Source: Cocos nucifera
Lineage: Eukaryota > Streptophyta > Magnoliopsida > Arecales > Arecaceae
Length of the DNA: 64,000 bases
NCBI GenBank assembly: GCA_006176705.1
Contig: QRFJ01001936.1
Coordinates: 62,001-126,000, forward strand
Direction of reading: 5' to 3'
Shown here: piece after piece, positions 48,730 through 61,201 of the stretch
Layout: every line of letters begins with the position of its first letter
Numbering within the stretch: position 1 is the stretch's first letter
The notes under the pieces: generated by a model
What the model was told of the DNA's origin: nothing
Seen by the model: the letters and a program-made list of their open reading frames with translations, nothing else
Databases searched by the model: none
Made by a program: the position numbers and the translations under genes

Positions 48730-51700
48730 TCATCGATAATACATTCGCAAGTTTTTTGAGTTCCACAGTCAGGATAGGTCGGCTCCTTCAAGCTCTTTCA
48801 AGTAATACGTCCTAGGTCGGATGATCTCCTTGACTTCGTAGGGTCCTTCCCAATTTGGGACGAGCTTTCCTTGGTTTTGAGACTATGAAATAGCTGCTCG
48901 TCGAAGCACCAAGTATCCCACTCTAAATACTTTATCTCTGACTCTGGAGTTGTAATATCGAGCCACCTTCTATCTGTAAGCAGCCGTCCGAACTTAAGCT
49001 CTTCTCATTTTTCTTCCAATAGGTCGAGGTTAGTCTTGAGGTCCTACGAGTTATGTTGTTCATTAAAAGTTACAACCCATGCCGATGGGAGTTTGAGCTC
49101 AATTGGAATGACCACCTCTATTTCGAAGGACAAGGCGAATAGAGTTTCTTCAGTTGGCAATCTTTGGATAGTTTGATATGCTTAGAGTACATGATAGAGT
49201 TCGTTTACTCAAGTTCTCTTTGCTCTTTCAAGTTTTGCTTTGATTTCTTGTAGTAGTGTCCCGTTGGTTACCTCAGCCTCGTCGTTTGCTTGAGGATGAG
49301 CTACTAAGGTAAAATTATGGGAGATATTTAAGTCTTCACAGAACTTGACAAATTTTGCTCCAGCAAACTACCGTCCATTATCTATTATAAGGGTTCGAGG
49401 TAGGCCAAATCTTCAAATAATTGACTTCCAAATGAAGTCTTATACTTTAGCTTCAGTAATTTTTGCTAGGAGTTCGGTCTCAATCCATTTGGTAAAATAG
49501 TCAATTGCAATCAGGAGGAACATCCATTGTTCGGATGCCATCGGGTAGGATCCAAGTATATCCATCCAGCATTGTGCAAATGGCCAAGGGGTGCTCAAGT
49601 GGGTAAGCTCGGAGGTTGGCTATCTCTAAATATTTGCATTTCTTTGACAATGATCGTACTTTCTAACATAGTCTAAAAAATTTTGATATAAGGTTAGCCA
49701 GTAATAACCCTACTGAATTAGTTTGTGAGATAAAGATCTGACACCCAGATGGCTTCCACTCATTCCTTCATGTATTTTTCATAGTGCAAAATCAGCTTCA
49801 GAAGGTCGGAGATATTTTAAAAATGATAGAAAATATGATCTTTTGTATAATTTATCTTCATATAGAACATATCTGGAGGTCTGATTTCTCAGCTTCCGAG
49901 CTTCTTTTGGATCATAAGAAAGAGTTCCATCTTTGAGATAAGCAATCAATGGATTGATCCAGCAAGGTTCATGATTGATCTGCATTGCAGACAGTGGCTC
50001 TTTCGAATGTTGGCATTTCAACACTTTGAAAAACACTTCTTTCAGAAGTTCATTGGGGGCGAGTGTAGCCAGCTTGGAGAGGAGGTCGGCCCTGACATTT
50101 TCTGCCCTTGGGATTTGCTAGATGTTGAAACCATTGAAGGCTGAGGTCAAGCTCTTTACTTTCTCAAGGTACTTTATCATATTTTTCTCTCTAGTTTTAT
50201 AATTACCATTAACTTATCCCACCACCAACTAAAAATCACTATAAGCTTGGAGCCGATCTACTTCTAATTCTTTGGCTATCTTTAGTCTTGCTATCAGAGC
50301 TTCATATTCCACCCCATTATTTATCATGGAGAATCCAAAATGCAGCGCATATTCAGCAATGACTCCTTCAGGGTTAACAAGAATTAGCCCAGTGCCTGCG
50401 CCTGAAGCACTGGAAGAGCCATCCACATATACGGCCTAAAAACCTTGATCTGCTCTTTCTTCAGGAAAGCTTGGTTGCAATCATGGAATGCTGGCCTCTT
50501 TTTGCTCAGGTTCGACATCATCTGGGATAGTGCATTCAACTATTAAATTGGCTAGTATCTGAGCTTTGATTGATGGCTGAGGTTGAAAGTTGATGTCGAA
50601 CTCTGTAAGCTCGATTGTCCACTTCGCTATTTTCCTTGAGGCATTAGTTTGATGAAGATCTACTTTGATTGGTTGGTTAGTGAGGAGAGTTATAGTGTGC
50701 CCTTGAAAGTAGGGTCAAAGTCTCCTGACTGTAATTAAAAGGGCGTAAGTTAATTTTTCTAGCTTAGTATACCCGATCTCAGCATCTCTCAAGACTCGAC
50801 TGATATAGTAGATCAGTCATTGCACTTTTGCCTCTTTCTTGACCAAGACAGCCGCAAGGGCTATTGGGGAGACTGCCAAGTACAAAAGCAATTCCTCTCC
50901 AAGTTTGGGCTTAGCTAATAGGGGGGTGAGCCAAGATAGTTTTTGAGCTCTTTGAATGCTTGTTGACACTCCGCAGTTCAACAGAAGTTCTTTGATTGCT
51001 TGAGGACTTGGAAGAAGGGCATACACTGCTCGGTCGATTTTGAGATAAAGCAATTCAAAGATGCCACCTTCCCTGTTAAGCACTGAACTTCTTTTATCGA
51101 TTTTGGGACAGTCATCTCCTGAAAGGCTTGGATCTTCTCCGGGTTAGCTTCAATCCCACGCCTTGACACCATGAACCACAAAAATTTTTCTGAGGTCACG
51201 CCAAAGGTATATTTGGTCGGGTTCAACTTCATCTTATATCTTCGGAGAGCATTAAAGGTCTCCTCGAGGTCGGCAATGTGTTTTGCAGAAGTTCAGTTCT
51301 TGATAAGCATGTCCTCTACGTAGATCTCCATATTACGGTCAATTTGCTTCTTGAAGATTTTGTTGACCAAGCACTGATAGATTGCGCTTGCATTTTTGAG
51401 CCCAAAGGGCATGATCCTGTAACAATAAAGATCATGATCAGTAATAAAAGCAATTTTTTTCTCATCCTCTGATGCCATCCAAATTTGGTTGTAGCCAGAG
51501 AAGGCATCCATGAAGGTGAGGAGCTCATGGCCCGAAGTTCCATCCATCAGTTGATTAATTATGGGTAGGGGGTAGCTATCCTCTGGGCATGCCTTATTTA
51601 GCTTCTTGAAGTCTATATACATTATCCATTTGCTGTTCGCCTTCTTGACAAGGACCACATTAGAGATCCAATTCGGATAGTTAACTTTTCGGATGAACCC

Positions 51701-52297
51701 AGCTTTGAGAAGTTTGTTTATTTCTTCTGCTATCACCTCCTATCTTTCTAATGCATGGCCCTGAATTCTTTCTTTCACTAGCCTGTATTTGGGATCAACA
51801 ACCAGCCAATGTTCCATAACTTTGGCATCAATTCCTGGCATATCTGTGGGAACCCAAGTGAAGACATCAGCATTCTTCTGTAGGAAGGTGACGAGCTATT
51901 CTTGGACTTTTTCCCCTAAGTTGGAGCTGATCTACACTATATGCTCTGCATTTCCATCACTCAGAGGGATGGTTACAAGGTCTTCCATAGGTTCTTCCCA
52001 TTCCTTAGTAAGGTCATTATGGACGTCCAGCCCATCAACTGGGCAAGGGTTGGATTGGCCATTCTTTTATCAAGCAATCGAATAGTAATGTCTTGCCAGG
52101 GTTTGATCTCCTTTGACCTCCCGATCCCATAGCTCATAGGAAACTTCATCTTTAGGTAATAGGTCGACATCACAGCTCGGAGTGCATTTAAATCGTATCG
52201 ACGAAGAATTGCATTGTAAGTGGATGGAATCTTTACTACCAGAAAGTCGACTTACGCTCTAGACCATTTTGGGTATTGTCCAACAGCCACAGTCAAT
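48730..52297 (-). pseudogene. pol: Gypsy pol remnant, element F (PR end, RT, RNase H, aRNH, integrase)
   Basis: It starts in the protease (VGQYPKW, then ALRAVMSTYYLKMKFPMSYG near 52180). Reverse transcriptase (51800-51290) has AGFIRKVNYPNWISNVVLVKK, YIDFKKLNKACPEDSYPLP and MPFGLKNASAIYQ. Its YxDD box reads YVED, with one catalytic Asp replaced by Glu. The RT thumb and RT-linked RNase H follow (TKYTFGVTSEKFLWFMVSRR; 51230-50450). The second RNase H is at 50426-50229 (MDGSSSASGAG, YEALIARLKIAKEL). Integrase covers 50036-48730, with a zinc region near 49700, WMDILGSYP near 49570, IIDNGR near 49385, and the C-end VPNWEGPYEVKEII. Several stops and frameshifts. The gypsy order RT before INT is clear. 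Confidence 0.9.
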
Positions 52298-52302
52298 ATT
52301 AT
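52298..52302. repeat. Left ATTAT flank of the nested insertions in F
   Basis: ATTAT is repeated at 58713-58717 (between E and D2) and at 61202-61206 (after D2). The TA-rich context makes the exact boundary uncertain by a few bases. Confidence 0.6.
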
Positions 52303-53364
52303 TATTGGGGATAAACCCTGCTCTCACCGAAGTCCAGTCTGGTACCTAGCCGAATGTAACTGATAATCATAGAAGAGCTTCGATCAGGAATTCTCCAGCA
52401 GCCAAACTCCTTCCGGACTTCTCCTTCAGTCAAATTTCTCCAGCAGCCGAACTCCTTCCGGACATTACCTTTAGTCGGATTCCTCCAGGAACCGAACTCC
52501 TTCCGAATTTCTCCTTTAGTCAAATTTCTCCAGTAGCCGAACTTCTTCTAGACCTCTCCTTCTGTCGGATTCCTATAGGAGCCAAACTCCTTTCAGACTT
52601 TTTCTATAGTCGAATTTCTCCAAGAGCCGAACTCCTTTCGAACTTCTTCTTCAATTGGATTCCTACAAGAGCCGAACTCCTTCCGAATTTCTCCTTCAGT
52701 TGAATTTCTCTAGCAGTCGAACTCCTTCTAGACTTCTCCATCAATTGAACTCCATCCAGATTCTCCCAGTAGATTACTTCCAAATTTTATGTAGTATTCC
52801 TCCTAGATGATCCCCTCTAATCATATTCCCTTTAGGAGTCTAAACTCCTTTGAAATTGATATATGTCAAAGCTCTTCACCAACCAATGCCTGCTTCCTCT
52901 AAACTTTGACTATTAAATCTCAACGAACAGGTGACCCCACTATCGAACAGTTATGACTGTCATTATCAGTCTGCTACAGGCGACCCCATTATCGAATGGT
53001 TACGATGGTCATTATCAGTCTATTACAAGTGACACTTCTCTTCATAATAAATTTCATGTGGCCCCAAGCAGCCCATGATCGGATGGTTATGATTGTCACT
53101 ATCAATGTACTCCGATCTTCGTCTATAAAAGCAATCTTTCAGATACATTTTTCCTAGGCTCTCTTCTTCTTTCCAAAACTCTACTGAATTCTTGCCTGAG
53201 CACTCCATTTCTATTGACCAGAAGAGCTGACTTGATCATCGGAGGGTCCTACTAGAGCCACCACCATCGACTCTGGATGAGACTTTATTTTGTAGGTCAT
53301 CGATGGCGACCTCTTCTTCCCCAACTCCAGCTCGATCCGACATCAATCAGATTCTACACCAACA
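52303..53364 (+). repeat. 5' LTR of element E
   Basis: It starts TATTGGGGATAAACCC and ends ACACCAACA. It matches 57605-58709 by eye. The LTR holds eight ~45-bp units with GCCGAACTCC at about 52401, 52446, 52490, 52534, 52579, 52624, 52670 and 52715. The exact start could be 52297-52303. Confidence 0.8.
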
Positions 53365-53366
53365 GA

Positions 53367-53384
53367 ATTGGTGCTAGAGGAAGG
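53367..53384 (+). other. Primer-binding site region of element E
   Basis: TTGGTGCTAGAGGAAGGG follows the LTR by two to three bases. It has the style of plant gypsy primer-binding sites (TGGCGCCAGAGGAAGG-like). I do not assign the tRNA. Confidence 0.5.
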
Positions 53385-53503
53385 GCTCTCTATTCCTGAG
53401 GTATCCTTATTCTTAAAGGAGTGCTCAGTCGACTCTATGGATTTTCTTCTTCAAGGTTCATCTCCATCCTCTTCCTTAATCTCAAGAAATTCCTCCAAAG
53501 AAG

Positions 53504-55039
53504 ATGACTACTCAGAGATCTATCGCTTCCGTCGTCAGATCTGAGCCAGATCCATCCGTTCTTGCTCCATCATCGACGCTTCAACCTCCTCCTCCATCGA
53601 TGGCGATGGTAGATTTAGAGCAGTTTAACCTACTGATACAGCAGGTTCAAGGCCTCACCAAAATGGTGCAGGCCATGCGGCAGCCTTTGATGGCGATTCC
53701 ATCAGAAAACCCACTATCAAAATATCAGGAATCGATCCAAAGGAGGAGCACTTGGGCTAGCATATCCGTTGCCCCTGGGAAGAAAAAATAAAGAGCAGAG
53801 GATCCTTGTTCGGATCAGGATTCTTCTTCAGAAGAGACCTTCCCCATCTACAGTTGGAAGTTTTCCAAGATCTACGATCGAGATGACATTCTCAATCAAA
53901 AACTATGGGGGATGGATCGATGGATTGAGAAACTCCATCACGTCACCCCGACTCACCATGATGATGTTTGCATCGAGTCTCATTTCTCTTTCTAAATTAT
54001 GCAAGAGCTCATTTTGTCGAACTTCAAGCTTCCCCAATTTGAAAGCTATGATGGAACCTCTGCTCCGATCGATCACCTGGAGGCCTTCCGGACCATGATG
54101 TTGCTCTATGGCACACCAGATGCCATCGTATGTTGAGCTTTTTCATCTACTTTAAAGGAAGGAGCAAGAAATTGGTACTCGACATTCAAGTTGGGTATGA
54201 TCTTCTTCTTTGACTAGATGAGCCATTAGTTTGTGGCTCACTTCATCAGTAGCTGACATCTGCACCGAGATTTAGATTTTCTGATGAATATCAAGCAGGA
54301 GTAGAAATCTATCTGGGCTTATGTCATCCGATTTAATATTGCTGCATTAGAGGTCCAAAACCTGGATCAGTCTATTGCAATGGCCGCACTCAAGGGCGTT
54401 CTTTAGAAGAATGATTTATTGTTCTCCCTAGAGAAGAAGTACCTCAGAAACTTTGCCAATTTGCTAGCTCGAGTTGAAGGATATGCTCGAGCGGAAGAAG
54501 CCTTCAAGTTGAAGGATGAGGAAGCCATAGAAAAGTGGCGGATGGACGAGTCTAATAGACCCACCACTGATGGAGGGCTGAACGAAGTTCGATTGCACTC
54601 ACGGACTCCCCCCGAGTGCAAGTCAGGCCGAAGTCTTCCTCGAGCTCGTCGTCAAAGAAGCCCTGATAGAAGGGCGTGAAGAAGTTCTTCCCCCAAAAGG
54701 TTCCACAACTATGCCCCCTTAATGCTCCTAAAACTCAAGTTCTGATGGAAATTAAGAATCAGCTACCAAGGTAAGAAGAATTACAATTTCTCCCAAACAA
54801 GCACAATTGAAGCAAGTACTGTTTGTGTCATCATGATCACGATCATGATACTAAAGAATGCATTCAGCTCCAAGATGAAATCGAGGAGCTCATCAGGAGT
54901 GGTCGATTGAGTCGATTCCTTAGATGCTCATCTAAAGCAAGACAATATCAGTCAAGGGCACTATCGCGGTCAGAACCGTCAATAAGGGAGGAACAATGAG
55001 GAGATCGACTGCCTCTCGGCATCATCAACACTATCTCTA
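53504..55039 (+). pseudogene. gag: Gypsy gag remnant, element E
   Basis: It starts at ATG 53504 (MTTQRSIASVVRSEPD). After a stop at 53789 the frame continues with YSWKFSKIYDRDD, and the core gag domain reads NFKLPQFESYDGTSAPIDHLEAF (53970-54110), then ARNWYSTFKL and MAALKGVL. An intact stretch lies at 54419-54679 (LARVEGYARAEEAFKLKDEEA). A Cys/His part near 54815 reads KYCLCHHDHDHDTKECIQLQ, followed by DEIEELIRSGRLSRF. The protein forms the particle core and packages RNA. It is interrupted by about six stops. The same C-terminal part is readable in F at 61740-61600. Confidence 0.85.
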
Positions 55040-55228
55040 GGGGACTTAGTACTTTGGCGAGCCACCATCTCTCAACCTCGAAGCCAGGAAAAGGTTGCCC
55101 CAAATTGAGAAGGCCCATATAAAATAGAGAAAATCGTCTGATCCAAAACTTATCGCCTGAAAGAGCTCGGAGGAACAACGCTCCCACGACTTTAAAATTT
55201 AAAAAATCTGAGAATGTACCGCCAGTAA
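55040..55228 (+). pseudogene. Integrase C-terminal fragment joined to gag, element E
   Basis: GDLVLWRATISQP at 55040, then a VAPN-EGPYKIEKIV segment, TYRLKELGG and RMYRQ before TAA. This is the last ~60 residues of Tat integrase. It follows gag sequence directly, so roughly the whole protease-RT-integrase interval is deleted. Confidence 0.8.
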
Positions 55229-55319
55229 TTTTTCTTTAGTAAAACTTCTTCATTTCAATATTATTATTTCTTGGTGCAAAAACTATATGACGACGGAAAA
55301 GAAGCAATCAAAAGTGGTC

Positions 55320-55575
55320 ATGTTAGGAACTGGAGTAAAATCTCGTCCTAACAAGAGCAAGTCGAAGATCTTCGATTATTTAAGATAGGAGGAGAACCTC
55401 ATCCTAACATGAGCAAACTCGAAGGCCTCGTTCATTTTAGATAAGGTGAGGGGAGAGGCCCTAATATGCCTCTACAGCTCATTAGGAATAGGAGGAGAAC
55501 CTCATCCTAACGTGAGCAAAGTCGAAGACCTCGTCGATATAAGACAAGATGGAGGGAGAGGCCGTACCGATGACC
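55320..55575 (+). repeat. Tandem ~115-bp repeats in element E
   Basis: Two to three units with GGAGGAGAACCTCATCCTAAC (at about 55388 and 55489, plus a diverged one at 55323). They are the same repeat as in F and G. Confidence 0.8.
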
Positions 55576-55589
55576 CCAATACTTTAATA

Positions 55590-57530
55590 GGAGGTAAGAT
55601 CTCTTACAACCTTGGCTGGAGATAAGATCTCTCTCGAGCTTCAACTTCAATAGGAGATAAGATCTCCTACAACCTTGGCTAGAGATAAGATCTTCCCCGA
55701 GCTTTAACTTTAACAGGAGATAAGATCTCCTACAATCTCGACTAGAGATAAGATCTCCCCCAAGCTTCAATAGGAGATAAGATCTCCTACAACCTCGGCT
55801 GAAGATAAGATCTCTTCTAAGCTTCAACTTCAACAGGAGATAAGATCTCCTACAACCTCGACTGGAGATAAGATCTCCTCCGAGCTTTAACTTCAATAGG
55901 AGATAAGATCTCTTACAACCTTGGCTGGAGATAAGATCTCCTATAATCTTAGATGGAGATAAAATCTATCCTGAGCTTCAGCTTCAACAAGAGATAAGAT
56001 CTCCTACAATCTTGGTAGCAGATAAGATCTCCCTCGAGCTTCAACTTCAACAGGAGATAAGATCTTCTTCAATCTCGACTGGAGATAAGATGTCCCTCGA
56101 GCTTCTACGTCAACAGGAGATAAGATCTTCTTCAACCTTGGTTGGAGATAAGATCTCTTCGAGCTTCAACTTCAACAGAAGATAAGATCTTTTACAGCCT
56201 CGGCTGGAGATAAGATCTCCCCCAAGCTTCAACTTCAATAAGAGATAAGATCTTCTACAACCTCGATCGGAGATATGATCTCCTACAACCACGATTAGAG
56301 ATAAAATCTCTTCCAAGCTTCAACCTCAATAGAAGATAAGATCTCTTACAACCTCGACAGGAGATAAGATCTCCCCCGAGCTTCAACTTCAATAGGAGAT
56401 GAGATCTCCTGCAACCTCGACTAGAGATAAGATCTCCTCCGAGCTTTTAATCTCAATAGGAGATAAGATCTCCTACAACCTTAGCTAGAGATAAGATCTC
56501 TCCGAGCTGCAATCTCAATAGGAGATAAGATCTCCTTCGAGCTTCAACCTCACTAGGAGATAAGATCTGTTACAACCTCGACTGGAGATAAGATCTCCTC
56601 CGAGCTTCAAGTTCAACAGGAGATAAGATCTCCTACAACCTTTGCTGGAGATAAGATCTCTCCCAAGCTTTAACTTTAATAGGAGATAAGATCACCTGCA
56701 ACCTCGATTGAAGATAAGATCTCCTACAACCTCGGTTGGAGATAAGATCTCCTACAACCTCGACTAGAAATAAGATCTCCCCTGAGCTTCAATCTCAAAA
56801 GGAGATAAGATCTCCTACAATCTTGACTGGAGATAAGATCTCTCCCAAGCTTTAACCTCAATAGGAGATAAGATCTCCTACAATCTTGACTGGAGATAAG
56901 ATCTCCCATGAGCTTCAACTTCAACAGGAGATAAGATCTCCTCCGAGCTTCAAGTTCAATAGGAGATAAAATCTCCTACAATCTCGGTTGGAGATAAGAT
57001 CTCCCCTGAGCTTCAACTTCAATAGGAGATAAGATCTCCTACAATCTCGGCTGGAGATAAGATCTTCTCCGAGCTTCAACAAAAGATAGAATCTTCTACA
57101 ATCTCGACTGAAGATAAGATCTCCCCCGAGCTTCAACCTCAATAGAAGATATAATCTCCTAAAATCTCAGCTGGAGATAAGATCTCCACCAAGCTTCGAC
57201 CTCAATAGGAGATAGAATCTCCTACAACCTCGGTAGGAGATAATATCTCCTCCAAGCTTCAACTTCAAAAGAAGATAAGATCTCTCTCAACCTCCATGGG
57301 AGATAAAATCTTTTTCGAGCTTCAATCTCAATAGGAGATAAGATCTCTTACAACCTCAGCTGGAGATAAGATCTCCCCTGAGCTACGACCTGAATAGGAG
57401 ATAGAATCTTCTACAACCTCGATAGGAGATAAGATCTTCATCGAGCTTCAACTTTAAAAGAAGATAAGATCACTCTTAACCTCTACGGGAGATAAGATCT
57501 CCCTCGAGCTTCAATCTCAATGGATGCAGA
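55590..57530 (+). repeat. Hairpin minisatellite array (63-bp unit) in element E
   Basis: About 30 units of about 63 bases. Each unit has two copies of GGAGATAAGATCTCC, whose arms GGAGAT/ATCTCC pair around AAG, separated by TACAACCTCGGCT and CCGAGCTTCAACTTCAATA. Units vary by substitution, and some lose or gain a half-unit. The minus strand stays open for long runs because 63 is a multiple of three (55507-55896, 56110-56316, 56724-57142). I regard these repetitive peptides as by-products. Confidence 0.9.
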
Positions 57531-57604
57531 GTTCGAGAAAGAACTTCGACAGTCATCTTTTTTATACTTTCTTCCTTTGAATTTCAAACTCGAGAGTAGA
57601 AAAC

Positions 57605-58709
57605 TATTATTGGAGATAAACCCACTCCCATTGAAGTCCAGTCTGGTACCTAGCCTAATGTAACTGATAATCATAGAAGAGCTTCAATCAAAAATTCTCC
57701 AGCAGCCGAACTCCTTCCAGACTTCTCCTTTGGTCAAATTTCTTCAGTAGCCAAACTTCTTCCGAACTTCATCTTTAGTCGAATTCCTTCAGAAGTCAAT
57801 CTTCTTTTGAATTTATCCTTCAGTCAAATTTCTCTAGCAGTCGAACTCCATTCGGATCTCTCCTTCAGTCCGATTCCTACAGGAGTCGAACTCCTTCCGA
57901 ACTTCTCCTTCAATCGAATTCCTCCAAGAGCCAAACTCCTTTCGAACTTCTCCTTTAGTCAGATTCCTATAAGAGTCAAACTCCTTTCGGACTTCTCCTT
58001 CACTCGTATTCCTACAGGAGTCGAACTCCTTTCAGACTTCTTCTTTAGTCAAATTTCTCCAAGAGCTGAACTCCTTCCAGACTTCTCCTTTAGTCAAATT
58101 TCTCCACCAGTTGGACTCCTTCTGGACTTCTCCATCAGCCAAACTCCATCTGAATTCTTTCAATGAATTACTTTCAGATTTCAAGTAGTATTCCTCCCAG
58201 ATGATCCCCTCTAGCCGTATTCTCTTTAGGAGTCCGAACTCCTCTGGAATTGATATATGTCAAAGTTCTTCACCAACCAATGCCTGCTTCCTCTGAACTT
58301 TGACTATTAAATCTCAACAAATAGAAGACCCCACTATCGGATGGTTACGACTATTATTATCAGTTTATTACAAGGGACACCTCTCTCCGTAATAAATTTC
58401 ACATGGTCTTGAGCGGCCCATGATCGGACGATTACGATTGTCACTATCAATCTACTCTGGACTCCATCTATAAAAGAAATTCTCCAGATATATTTTCTCT
58501 AGGCTCTCTTCTCCTTCCCAAAACTCAGTTGAATTCTTGCCTGAGCACTCCATTTCTATTGGCCAGAAGAGCTGACTTGATCATCGGAGGGTCCTACCAT
58601 AGTCACCACCACTGACTCTGGATGGAACTTTATTTTGTAGGTCACCGACGACGACCACTTCTTCTCTGACTCCAGCTTGATCCAGCGTCAACCAGATTCT
58701 GCACTAATA
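57605..58709 (+). repeat. 3' LTR of element E
   Basis: It begins TATTATTGGAGATAAACCC after AACTCGAGAGTAGAAAAC, the degenerate polypurine tract. It includes ~45-bp units (about 57700-58140) and ends GCACTAATA. It matches 52303-53364. Confidence 0.8.
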
Positions 58710-58717
58710 GTTATTAT

Positions 58718-61201
58718 TATTGAAAAATATATTCCAAAGCTAATCATCAGTCTATTGATGGTTGAGCTATATTATACCTATAATTGATTCATTAATAAAT
58801 AAAATATATTTTTGATATTTTTCATCATAAAGTATTCATCTTCTAATGAACTCCATTATTGTGATGAAGTTCTTAGGACTATTTTGCTTTGATAAAGAGA
58901 GGATTTATCAATTAATCCTTAAATCTGTTCATGATAAATGATAGACTGTTAACTAGGACAACAACGTCTATCGAGCATAGGTCGTTATATGCCATATAGG
59001 TTGGTTGTCCTCTTAACCAAGGAGTGTGAAGACACTGGTATGGCATACAGGTGAGATGTATGGGTACATTATCATTGAACATGACCAACTCTAGAGTATT
59101 TTACTATCGAGAATATCTCTGATGGGATATAGGTATAAATGTTCCTTAGACCTGAGATCACCTTAGTGACTTGCAAGCAACTCACTATGCTTTAGTGCCA
59201 GACTAACTAAATTTTTAATTCAGTAATGAAAGACTTCTGGGCATAGTCAAGTACTTATAAAGTTAGAGTGTGATCAAGATGAAATTGACCACTCCAGGAG
59301 TTGGAGAAGAATGTATCACTATATTTTAATATGCAAAATCTTGCCCAAGATAATCCATCAAATGGATTTGATAATTTGAAATACAATATGGATAACTTGA
59401 TCAGAGTTGATAGTTGAACTCTAAGATATTTTATGAGCATTTTGATCAAGAGGATGAATTATATGGAAACTATATCCGCATGGATTCTAAGGATGTTGTT
59501 CTTCACATTCGACCTATTCTACCATCGGATATCATTGCTAGATGGTCACTTTGATTAGTATAAAAATTTATTTCTATGCTATCAACTTAGGTTTGGACCT
59601 ACGAGGTCATACACATTAGAGTTCATGATCTGATTGGATGGTTGATCAACGATTAAGAATCTTTCTAGGGTTAAACGATCAATACAATTGATGTTTAACC
59701 TAGTGTAAGTATTGCAGGAGGATCGATTAGCAATTTGATTGCTAATTGACTTAATCTAATTAAGCCAAAGGACTGAAATTAAGTTTGATTAAATATGATT
59801 TAATTAAATTTAGTTTGGTCTTGATTGGATCAAGTCTAATTGACTTATTGGATAAGCCAAGTGCAAGAAAGAACTAGTCCTAGTTTAACTAGGACTTGGG
59901 TCAACCCAATGTTTTAATTTGATTAAAAAATTAAATATAATTTAATTTAATGTAATTAAATTATTAATTGGGTTAGAACCTTATTTTATTTTGTTGACTT
60001 GGTTTTAATTTAATTTGGTTTGAGAAACATGTTTCACCAAGTCATAGATGAAATCCTAGTAAAACTAGGATTCCACCTTACGCCATCATAGCGCCCACGA
60101 TCCCACACCCACTTTCTTTCTTTCTTTTGTGCATGGAATCCCCTCTCCTTGATCTTCACACATGCCCCTCTCTCCCTCTCTTTCTCATATGGTAATTAGG
60201 TGGAGGACCAAGTCAAAGGAAGTAGTTTGTTTTGATTTTGGATTCTATGAGATAGAATCCTAACAAACCTAAACTCTTCCCAAAAGTGCTGCCCCCTCTC
60301 CTTATTTTTCTCTCTTATTCCATGGTAAGAAAGGGAGCTTTTGTGTGCCTCTGGTTGCTGGTCCATGCCTAAAAACTTGGAGAGTAGGCGCCCAAGAGTT
60401 GGGTGCCTCTTGACTTGCCTTGTTTGACCTTTCCTTGTCTAGTATTTGACCTAGACAAGGACTCTCTATTCCTATTTATTTAGGATGAATTTTGGAATAA
60501 TTTTATGATATCTTATGGAACATTGAGAGAACTTTGAGGTGTGTAAAAATCATGGAGAGATAACCTCTGAAAGTTGAGATTTAATACATACAAAACTAGG
60601 TGTCTAGGTGAGAGCAAAGAGAAGAAGAAAAGGGTCTTCTTCTAGGGTTGCTATGTTCACCTCTTTCCTTCCTCCTTATTTAAGTTTTCTGAGAGTGTCT
60701 CACATCTGACATCTCCTCTCCTCCTTCTCTTCTTTGGAAGAGTCCAAATCTAGAAGAAGAAGACATCTGATCGACCATCGAAGAAAAATCAGCACAGTAC
60801 TAGCATACTATGTTGATTTTCTGCATCAGAATTTCTGATCATGCTCGTGGGCTCGTGTGCATAACTCCTAAAGGCCAAACAGTATGTGGCTCATGACTTC
60901 ATCCTCAAACCCAGATCAGCAAGTTAAATGGTCTAACTTGTATAGATAATATATCTGATCTATTGGTTTTATAGCTGCATTAGATGTAGTATAGTTACAT
61001 ATTGATATGATCAACATATTATTCTTCCTGCTCTATTTTTAATTTTTGATTTAATAACATGCCATGATCATGTAGTAGGATCCTAGATCTAGGGGTTCTC
61101 TACTTTTATAAATTAATTTTTGATTAATTTTAGTCTTTCACCACCTAATCTCGAAAAAAGTTTTAAGATCTAGCCCTGAAACCCTAGATCTGGTTCCTTC
61201 A
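58718..61201 (+). mobile_element. D2: solo LTR of the D type in the protease of element F
   Basis: It starts TATTGAAAAATATATTCC (the D1 copy has TGTTGGAAATTCTG) and ends GGTTCCTTCA. Its length is 2484 bases. ATTAT lies on both sides (58713-58717, 61202-61206), the expected 5-bp duplication. No internal region or second LTR adjoins it. A solo LTR forms by recombination between the two LTRs of an element. Confidence 0.75.

Larger units (their letters stand above)
52303..58712 (+). mobile_element. Element E: gag-only deletion derivative of the F family
   Basis: Two LTRs of about 1.1 kb flank gag, a short piece of the integrase C-end and a long repeat-rich 3' region. Protease, reverse transcriptase, RNase H and most of integrase are missing. 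The LTRs are related to the 3' LTR of F. It lies in the protease of F, next to solo LTR D2. The antisense genes are also absent. It could have moved only with proteins from a relative. Confidence 0.8.

Noticed and set aside
55507..57142. Minus-strand open frames with repeated KLGGDLISS-type peptides
   Set aside because: They arise because the DNA unit is 63 bases, a multiple of three. The frames break often and have no start context or domain.
55590..57530. CRISPR-like regular repeats
   Set aside because: Repeats are contiguous, variable, contain no unique spacers and lie in the 3' region of a plant LTR element.
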